Assembly: GCF_014879935.1 (NCBI RefSeq)
Contig: NZ_JACSRD010000146.1
Location: forward strand, 62,001-126,000
From: Prosthecobacter sp.
GTDB lineage: Bacteria; Verrucomicrobiota; Verrucomicrobiia; Verrucomicrobiales; Verrucomicrobiaceae
DNA length: 64,000 bases
Reading direction: 5' to 3'
Part shown: positions 1-9,700 of the stretch, one piece after another
Position numbering within the stretch: the first letter of the stretch is position 1
Layout of the letters: each line of letters starts with the position of its first letter
The notes under the pieces: generated by a model
Told to the model about the DNA's origin: nothing
Databases searched by the model: none
What the model saw: only the letters and a program-made list of their open reading frames with translations
Translations under genes and position numbers: made by a program

Positions 1-642
1 ATCCAGCCAGCGACGCGCCCAGCGTTCGCCGTATGGTTTGGAGGCGAGGAGGGTATCGACGAGCTTTTCGTAGGCTTGACCGGATTGACCGGATTGACTT
101 TGGACGAAGGCGTCGGCTTCGGCGGGTGTGGGGGGGAGGCCCGTGAGGTCGAGATAGAGGCGGCGGACGAGGGTGTAGGGGTCGGCTTCGGGGGAAGGTT
201 TGAGACCTTCTTTTTCGAGACGCTCACGAATGAAATGATCGATGCTGGCCTTCGGGTCCTTCGAAGGCTGTGGCGGTGAGTAGGCCCAATGCGCCTCATA
301 CTTGGCCCCTTCGGCAATCCATTGCTTCAGGATGCTCTTCTCCTTGTCGGAGAGCACCTTCTTCGTGTGCGGCGGCGGCATGATCTCGTCCTCGTCGGTG
401 GAGAGGATGCGTTTCACGACCTCGCTGGCGCCCGGTTTGCCGGGAATGATGGCGATCTCGCCGGATTTGCCCGCGCCGTGGGCGGAGGCCTGCAAATCAA
501 GGCGCAGCTTGCCTTTGCGGGCCTTGTCATCCATGCCGTGGCAGGTGAAGCACTGCTGCGCGAGCACCGGACGCACGTCCCGATTGAAATCGAGGGCAGT
601 GGCGGTGCTGGCGAGCAGAAAAAGAAGGAAGGGGGGCTTCAT
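1..642 (-). CDS. PSCyt1/DUF1549 planctomycete-type cytochrome protein (5' part, runs off the window)
   Basis: This reverse-strand frame is open from an ATG at 642 to the first base of the window, giving 214 codons without a stop. The ORF track misses it because the stop lies outside. The protein begins with a signal peptide (about residues 1-17). A c-type haem motif follows, C31-F-T-C34-H35, within a region typical of the PSCyt1 domain, including the usual late MPPPHTKK-type metal/haem ligand segment. A DUF1549-like region begins near residue 135 and contains the characteristic YLDLTGLPPTPAE motif. Full-length relatives normally continue into DUF1553 and total about 700-1100 residues, so perhaps a quarter is visible. 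The family is abundant in Planctomycetes and Verrucomicrobia and is presumed periplasmic. Its catalytic role is not established. Confidence 0.85.
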   Translation of the reverse strand, partial: MKPPFLLFLLASTATALDFNRDVRPVLAQQCFTCHGMDDKARKGKLRLDLQASAHGAGKSGEIAIIPGKPGASEVVKRILSTDEDEIMPPPHTKKVLSDKEKSILKQWIAEGAKYEAHWAYSPPQPSKDPKASIDHFIRERLEKEGLKPSPEADPYTLVRRLYLDLTGLPPTPAEADAFVQSQSGQSGQAYEKLVDTLLASKPYGERWARRWLD

Positions 643-738
643 CGCGGAATAAACGAACGACGAAGGCAGATTTCGCCAGTTGAACCGGGGAGAGGCCAAC
701 ATGACAAGCCGGGGGCACGATCCGACAATCTCGGACGA

Positions 739-3700
739 TCACCGACGACGGCGACGCAGGAGGGCGATCAGGCCGAAAAGGACCAGCGTGGCCCGGCCCG
801 GTTCCGGCACCACGACGACAATGCCATGGCTGAAGAACAGGCTGGTGTCATAGAGCAGATCCGGCAGGCTCAGGTCCGGCAGCCCGAGGTCGCCCACGAG
901 GCCATCACCCCGTCCCATGCCGCCGGTGCTGAAGCCGTTGGGGTTCACGCTGGACCAGTCGAGCAGATTGAAGACATCACCAAAGACCGGCTGGTAATCA
1001 GCGCCATTGTCATTGGTGAAGCTGATGATGCCACCGCTGTTCATGGTGAAGGAGCCGGTCACGACGACGCGGTCGTGATTGCCGCCCGTCTGCGTGTCGT
1101 AGGCGTCGCCCTGGGTGGTGATCCAGGTGTCGAAATCGCCGGTCCCGAGGTGGAGGAGGAAATTGGCGGAGTCGTTGTAGTCAGCACCGTTGGTGGCACC
1201 CATCTGGAGGGTGAGTCGGGTGACTCCCGTCGCATCACCTGCCAGTTCGAGATTGCCGTTCACGGTGAAGGTGCCGATTGCATCGCCCGCAGTGGCGACG
1301 GAGGCAGGGTCGGAGGACATGCCGGGGCTGAGGAAGCCGGGGGAGCCACTCGTGCCGATGATGAATGTTCCAGAGCCCGTGGCCACGGTGCCGGCACCAC
1401 TGACGGGGCCGTTGAAGGTGAAGTCGCCAGCGTTGGAGGCGGAGAAATCGAGCGTGCCGGCCGCCGCGACCTCGATCCAGCTCGTGGAGGAGATGTCCGT
1501 GTCGCCAGCGAGGGCGAGTGTGCCTTCGGCGATGGTCGTCTTGCCGGTGTAAGTGGTGTTTGGATTGTCGAGTGTCACCGTTCCGGGGCCTTCCTTGCGA
1601 ATGTTGAGCGTGTCGCCGGGGTCTGCGGTGGTGATGGGGCCGGAGATGAGCACACCGCCGCCCGCGTCGTTGGAGGACGAGATCAGGGTCAGCTCGCGGA
1701 TGTTGTCCACGCCCGGAAGCGTGAGGTGCTGCAGGGTGATCGCTCCTGCGAACTCGGTGGTGCCGCTGGTGAAGGTGCCGCCGATGTAGGTGGCTCCGCT
1801 GCCGTTGGTGTCGTTGATGTCGATGTCGGTGCTGATGTAGAGATCCGGGACGGCGGCGATGAGGCCGACATCCGGGCCGGCATCATCGGCCAGCCAGTAA
1901 ACAGGATCCGTGCCGTCGCCATTGACGGTGGTGACGTCCGTCGTGGCCACAAAGAAACGGCCGCCAGCGTGCGTGGCACCGTGTGTGACGAGGATGCTGG
2001 TGCCGTAGAGCATTTCCGTGGTCTCATCGAAATCGGCCGCGCGCACGAGGTTCATGTGCGTGCCGGTGGGATCGAGGCTGACGATCTCGTAAACGCCATT
2101 GCGCTCGGGGTTGTTCCCCTCGGACATGACGAGGATGCGCCTGCCGATGTCGGCGGTGGTGATGACGACACCGTCCACGATGGTGGACACGTTCAAGAAG
2201 GCCCCGTTGCCGGCACCGCCAGCACCATTGCTCGCTTCATTGAAGCTGCCGCCCGCCGCCGCAGTGATCAGAGACCGTGTGGTGGCCAAATAGGCATCCG
2301 TGCCGAGCTCGCGGCGTGTGTCGCCCAGTTCCACGATGGTGGTGGAGAGGGCACCTGAATCAAAGAGGCTGAGCGTGCCATGACGCACGATCGTGCCGCC
2401 GTCGATGCCCGGACCCGCCGCCCAGGAGCCTCCGGAGCCATAGGTGTTGGCCACGTGCAGCTCCACGGTGCCCGCGCCGATCTTGATCAGCGGCAAACTG
2501 CCGAAACCGATGTCCATGATCATGTCACCAAAGCGGAAGACCGAGTCCCCTTCCGCCTGGAGGAACACATTCGTGGCGATGTCCTGATAGAGCGAAACCG
2601 TGCCGCCCGTGGCGAAGCCGTAGGTGCCCGAGGTGGCACGAGTGCCGATGACGGTGATGCCCTCGTCGTTGCCGTCGAAGTTGTTCATCACCACGGGATT
2701 GACCACGGCGTCGGCCGTGCCATCCAGCAGCAGTTCCACGCGGCCATCGACGGGGTTGATGGAGACGAAGGGAATGCCGCCGAGGTTGATCACATTGAAG
2801 GCATCACCAAACGCGGTGTTGCTGCCGCCGATCAGGGTGCCCTGGAGGACGCCGATGTTCGGCGTGACGAAGGTGTTGGCACCGGACAGACGTTGCGAGC
2901 CGGAGCCGATCTTGAAGACACCGCCGGCACCGGCGCCAGGATCGCCAAAGGCATCGGTCGTGGTGATGATGCCGGCGAAGTCGGCGTCGTCGGTGTCATC
3001 GCCGCCCAGATTGAAGATCGAGTTCTCGATGTTCACCGTGGCGCCACTGCCGCCGGAGAGCGATCCGATGGTCACATTGAAGCCGGTGCCCGCATTGTCC
3101 CAGAAAGGGCTCAGTTTCGCCCCGTCAGCGACGATGAAGCGGGAATAAGGGGAGAACGGGTTGTTCGAACCCGCGTAGAGGGTGCCTTGCTGGACAAGCG
3201 TCGTGCCGTGGTAGTTGCTGAACGTGTCGAAGGTCTCGCCACCGCCCGTGCTGGCACCGAAGACGGTCTCGCCAGCGCCGGTTTTGACGACGTTGAGCAG
3301 TCCCTGATTGTACAAGGTGCCGCCAAAGGTGAGTCCGTCCGCCATGCCGACGCCAATGTCCTGGAAGTTCACGCCGGACTGCGTGCCGGAGTCAAAAGTG
3401 ACTGTCACATCGGTGAACGCGGCGTTTTCGATCTTCGCCGTGGGCGCCAGGCCGGTGGCGCCGACGAACAGAAAGTTCTGCGTGAAGGTCTTGTTGATGC
3501 CCGCGAGCTGCAGGTGGCCCTGGGAGGCGAATTTCACCAGGTTGTCGTTCAGCGCATACACATTGCCGAGGCGGAGGATGGCGATGCGGTCCACATCGTC
3601 AGCGCCGTTGGTGTTGCTGTTGTTGGTGATGAGGAGATCGCCGGTCCAGGAGCGGTTGTCGCCATTGAGGCCGAAGATGGCGTTGATCACAAAGTCATCC

Positions 3701-6700
3701 ATCGCGCCGGTGATGCTGCCGTTGGCCGAGTTGGCATTGCCGCCCTGCGGGACGTTGGTGGAGATGTTGCCGGTGCCGGTGATGACGCCGTTGAAGTTGA
3801 TGAACACCGTCTCGGCATTGGTCGGAGCACCGACGGAGCGCGTGTCGTTGCGAATGTTCGAGGCGGTGGTGCTGTTGCTGTCACGCACGTCGTCCTGGTA
3901 GAAGAATTCGACGTTGTCATGGAGCGTGAGGTCGCCGTTGTAGTTCACCACGTCAGCGTGGGCCAGGTAGCGTGCGCCGATGCGCTTGAGCTGCGTGCCC
4001 GCGCCGGCGTCATGGCGCACGATGATGTCCTGCGTGATGTTCGAGACATCACGGTAGCCGCCTTCATCGCGGAAGAGCAACTGCACGGCGGTGTTGCCGG
4101 TGACGAACTCGCCTGCCAGCTCCGCTTCGAGATTGTGGCCGAGGATGATCGGCAGCGTGCCCACGCCGAGCGGATTGCCCGCGCTGAAGACGTCCACCGC
4201 GCCCTCGCTGATGATCAACTGGCCGGTCCATTCCGGATTGCTCTCGCGGATGCCCATGTAGCCGGCCCCGGCCTTCGTGATGCCGCCGTCGCCGGTGATG
4301 TAGCCGCCGGCGTCGTTGAAATAGACGGTGTCGCGGTTGTAGATGACCGTGGTGCCGGCCAGAGTCGCGGCCGTCTGGGTTCCATCGAGTGTTCCGGGGT
4401 TGCCGAGGCTGTCGAACTGCATGATGCCGCGGAAGTAGGTGTTGAAGTCATGCGGGTTCTCCGTGGTGTTCTCCGGTGCCAGGTCCAGGATGCTGCCGCC
4501 CTGGAAGGTGAACCACTCCTGGAAGACAAAGTTCTGGTTCGAGTTGTTCGCCACCGTGCCTGGATGCAACGCGAGCGTCGCGCCGCTGTGGACGGTGGTG
4601 CCGTCGAGAAAGGCGCTGTTGGAGCCGAACGGCGTCACGGTGGCAGCCGCCTGGGCCAGCGGCTCCCATTTCAGGGTGCCGGCGATCACGTCGGTGAGGC
4701 CGTTGTAGCTGTTGTTGACGCCGCGAAGGATCAAGGTGCCGTCGCCGGTCTTGTCGATGCGGCCCACGGCGGGATTCGCGGCATAACCGACGATCACATT
4801 GGCCTCGGAGACGATCACGCCGCCGTAAGTCAGCGTGGTTCCGGCGGCCACGTTGATCTCCCCGCCATTGCCGCCCAGCATGATGCCGCGATTCGCATCC
4901 AGCGACATGTCCGCCGTGGTCTGGAGCGTGCCGCCGTTGATGTGAATGCCGTCCGCCACGGGCGAACCGGAGGCCGTGCCGAGATTGGCATCTGCGGAGA
5001 TGCTCAAGGTGCCGCCGTTCAGGAAGGTGCGGCCGGTGTAGGTGTTGATACCCGAGAGAACGAGCTCGCCGGAACCGGTTTTGACCAGTGCATTGCCCGC
5101 GCTGCTGCCTGCATGGTCAGCGATGGCCGAGGCGATGGTCAGGGTGCTGCCACCATGCTGATGCACGATCAAATCCGCGTCCGCGCCGGCGCTGAGAGCA
5201 CCGCCCGTGATGGTTTTGGCCGATGCGGCGTTCAAAACGAGCGAGCTGACCATGATGCCGCCGCTGGTGATCTCCAATCCGCCCGCATCCACGGTGATGG
5301 TGCCTGCGGCATCCGCGTCAAAGTGGAGCGTGTTGACGACCGCGCCCGCACCGGTTGTTCCCGTAAAGCCGAGCAGCTCGCTGATGTCGTTGCCATTGGT
5401 CCATGTCGCGGCGGTGTCGTTGTTCTCGCGTGAGGCACCGGAGAAGGCGGTGAGATCGCCGGTCGTGGTCATGGCAAAGTCCAGCGCGTTCAGTGTGTAG
5501 GTGGCTGAGGCGGCGTTGTAGCTGTAGCTGTCGCCATAAGTCGCCCAGGCGATGGCGGTGCCATCCGCAGGAGCACCGGTGCCCAGCAGGCTCAGCACCG
5601 AGACGCCGCCGTTGCCGTTTTCGACGAAGTTCACCGTGCCGCCGGACATGCGGTTCAGGGCGATGGTGGCCGAGCCGATGTTCATCGTGGTGGTGCGGCC
5701 AGCCTTGGAGGTGACGATGACATCCGTGCCGCCGGGGGCGATGAGCGTCTGCGCGGCAGGAAAGGCGGCATTCGCCACGACCGCCGCGCCGGTGTAGTTC
5801 GCGGTTTCGTCCTGGATCGAGCTGGCGCCATCCATTTCGATGCCGCCGCCAGCCAGGGTGATCATCGCACCGGTGTCAAAGCGCCGGCCGGTGGCGTTTC
5901 CGTAGTTGGTGAGGCGCAGCAGGCCTCCGGACATGTTGAGCTGCTCGACATCGCCATTCTGGGCGGCTCCGTTCACGTCGTTCTGGCCGTTGAAGTTCAC
6001 GACGCCGCGTCCGATCTTGGTGAACGAGGTGTGGGAGTCCGAATCGGTGTCGTCCAGGCGGAAATTCAGCTCCATCGTGCCGCCGCCGGCCTGATAGACG
6101 GTGAGATCGCGCACAAACGCGTTCGCGGCATTCGATCCATTGAACACGACACGGTCCGTGCCGTCGCCAAAGGTCACCGTGCCGGAGCTGTTCGTGCCGG
6201 CCAGCATGTCATTGCCGAGCTGGTTGTAATCGTTCGTGCCATCACCGCCGATGTCGATGCGGCTGATGTTCAGCGCCTGTCCCGGCTTTGTCAGGATGAC
6301 TGCGGCGTTCCACAGGTTGCTGTTGCCGCCGATGCGGAGGCCGCTCTGGCCGTTCGCGGCGTTCATGTTCGCCGCCGCCTGCGGTGTCCAGAAGTTGCCC
6401 TCACCTTCGTAGCGCAGGATGCCGTTTTCGACGAAGATCAGGCCCGCGGCATCCCACTGCTGCCGTGCATTGACCACGGCCTGGTCGCTGCCGCGGATGA
6501 AGAAGCGCAGGAGCTGGTTCTCGTTGTCGCTGGTGACCGGCGTGGCGATGGCGCCGTTCGCGTTGTCATGCACCTGGCCGTTGATGTTGATCACGCCACC
6601 GGCCGAATTGATGCCGTTGGTGGCGATGAGACGCGCGTCGTTCAGCGAGGTGTCGGTGTTGATCGGATTGGCTAGCTCGTTGCCATAGATGTCGCCATTC

Positions 6701-9700
6701 AGGTTCAGAGTGGCGAGGGCGTTCGTGCCGATGTACGAGGTGAAGACCCAGTTTCCGGTGTTGTCCACGTTGTCGATGATGATGTCGCCGCCCCAGGTGT
6801 TGTTGGCGTTGTTGCTGTAGAGGATCGTGCGCGAGGCGTCGTTGATGCCGACAAAGAGGTCCGGCGGGGCGCCACCGGAGGCGGAATCGACCACGTTGGT
6901 GCCCAGTTCGAGGTAGAGCTGGCCGGAGCCTTCGATCCTGACGAGCGGTGAATCCCCCAGCGCATGCTGGTCGCGGATGTCGAGGATCCCCTCGGCGATC
7001 GTTGTGATGCCGGTGTAGGTGTTGCTGTTGTCGAGGTAGATCGTCTGCACGCCGGCCTTCGTCAGACCGCCGCTGCCGGCGATCGTGGAGCGGATCAGGG
7101 CGCTGTTGCCGCTCTCATTCACCAGCAGGGCCTCACGCGTGCCGAAATCCAGCACCCCGCCGGCGATGTACTGGTTGCTGCCCGGACTGGTGCCGGAGAT
7201 GTCACGGCCGAACAGGATCATGCCCGAGCCGTGTGTGTCGATGCCGATGCCATTCGTCGCGCCCGAGGAGTCGCCCAGATACAAGGTCACATCGGCATTC
7301 AGCACGAGCACGGAGCCCAGCTCGTTGGTGTTGTTGCTGTTCACCGTCGAGGTCGGCGTGTTGGTGCCGAAACGCAGGGAATTCATCGCCACGTTGACCG
7401 TGATGCGGTTGGGATTGTCGCCGAACCAGTTCACGTCGCCATCGGGATCGCCAGCACGGTCCACGTTGTAGTTGAGCATGAAATTCTGGTCCACGCCGTA
7501 GAGCACGGTGTAGTCGCCATCGACGAGGCCTTTGACCGGCAGCGCGGAGCTGAGCAGATGCTCGGTGTTGAAGTCCAGCGGCCGCAATTCGTTGGGAGAA
7601 CTGCTGTCGAAGGTCATGAACTGGTCGGCGATGTTGTTCACCCCGCCGAAGGCACCGAGGACGATGGAACGCGTGGTGGTGCCGTTTCCAGTGCCGCTGC
7701 CATATTGCACCGCGCTGGCCCCGCCGTCGGCGAAAAGGAGGCGTGCGGTGGTGCCGAGAGCACCGGCGATGTTGTCGATGACCTGGAACTGCGTGATGGC
7801 GCCGGCCTGACGGGTGTAACTGGCGAATGTCAGGGTCGTCAGCTGCGGTGTGCTGTCATCCAGGTCGAAATTCACCTTTCCGGAGCCGGTTTCCTGAAGC
7901 AGGGCTCCGAGAGTTTCGCTTACCGCAGTGCTGCTGTTGCCGATCAGGCGCAGGCGGGCGTTGGCGCGCAGTTGGAGGTCGGTGCTGTTGCCGAGGCGGC
8001 CAATGCCATCCGTGCTTTGATCCAGGACATCAGTCGAATTGTCGAGATACAGGCTGCCATCACGGCTCAGCACGAGCGCATTCGCGGCGGAGAGCGCTCC
8101 GTTGGCCCCGGTGAGCACGAGTCCGCCCTGTGAATTCACGGACTGCGTGCCAGGACCTGCACGTTGAACGTAAATGTCGCCGGAAATGGGATTGTTCGCG
8201 GTCAGGATCAATGCGCCGACGTTCACCTTGCTGAATCCGCCCGTGCCACCCAGCGTGCCGGAGATCACGTGCTCCTCAGGCTGGGTACGGTTGCTGGTGC
8301 TGACGTCGTTTACGTCGATCAGGTTCGTCTCGGCCGCTCCGGTGAAGTTGATGTCGCCGCTCCAGATTTCCTGACCGGTGCCGACGGTCACGAGAGTGCC
8401 GAGGTCGCTGACCAGCCAGCCGCCGTTGATGTTCAGCGTGGCCGTCTGGGTCGATTCGGTGTTCACGAGGAACAGGCGAGGAAACACGCGGAAGCCGGTG
8501 CCGCCGGTGGTGACCAAACCATCGCCGAGATTGATGGTGGAGGCGCTGATGATGTGCGAGTCCGGCGTGCCTGCGATGCCATCCACGCGGAACTCGCCGT
8601 TGAGGATGTCGATGGTGCTGACGTTGTTGATCCGTGTGGGATCGCCGTTGAAGCGCACGCTGCCAGTGCCCACGGTGCGGATCGTGCCCGGCCCGTTGAT
8701 CACCGCCATGTTGGAGTCGATCGTGACCGTGGAGGTGTTGGAGAACTGCAGCACTCCGCCGTTGAGGTTCACGGTGCCGGTGGAGTCCCCGATGACCGAG
8801 GCCGCGTCCACCGTCTGTCCATTGAGATCGACGGTGCCGCCGGTGACCGGATTCAGCGTGTAACCCGTGCCGATGGAGACGCCGGTGCCGACGCGGATGG
8901 TGCCGCTGCTGGCTGTCAGGGTGCCGGTGCCGTCCGCATCCTGCGCCAGGGTCAGGATGCCGCCGCCTGCCTGATTGAGGCTGGCAGTGTCGCCCATGCT
9001 CGCATTGAAGTCGTAGTCTCCGGTCTGCACGACGGTCAGCGTGTTGTCACCCAGCACACGGCTGGTCGCGCCATTGCCGATGAGCTGCAGAATGGTGTCG
9101 CTGTTGTCCACATCGAGCCAGGCTCCGGCTTCGAGCGTGATGGAGATGCTGTCGTCGATGGCGTTGGTGGCGCCGATGAGCAATTGAGCGCCGTCGATGA
9201 CATGCAGCATGCCACCGGCGCTGTCGGAGGTCACTTTTGCCAGCCGCAGATCGCCCAGGCCCGGATCGCCATCGACCACGTCGGCGTAACCGATGGTGAG
9301 CGTCAGTCCGTGAAGCTCCACGTCTTCCAGGATGTTGAAGTAATGGCCGGTGGAGGCCGCGAAGGTGCCGCCAGCGCCTCCGGGCTTCAATTCGATGAAA
9401 CCACGTGAGGTGGCGTCGAGATTGCGGTCATACGCGTCGTTGATGACCAGGCCGCCGTCGAGGGAGAGGATGGGCGTGCCTGCGACGCTCGGATTTGCCG
9501 CATTGGCGTTGGTTCCCCATTCGTAGATGCCTGTGCCGTCAAAGTAGGTGGTGAGGGTGGGTTCCGCCGCCGTGCCGAAATTGTCCGCGTAGATCTTCAC
9601 GACCGCGAGATTTTGTCCGCTGATCAGCCCGTTCGATGGCAGCACCTGCGAACCAGTCCAGCCCGTCGCGTTGGAGATCTGGATGATCGAGCGCTCTTCA

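Noticed and set aside
76-98. Short tandem repeat TTGACCGGA at the left edge
   Set aside because: It lies in frame in the DUF1549 protein as a repeated SGQ segment; only two and a half units, so not a meaningful repeat element.
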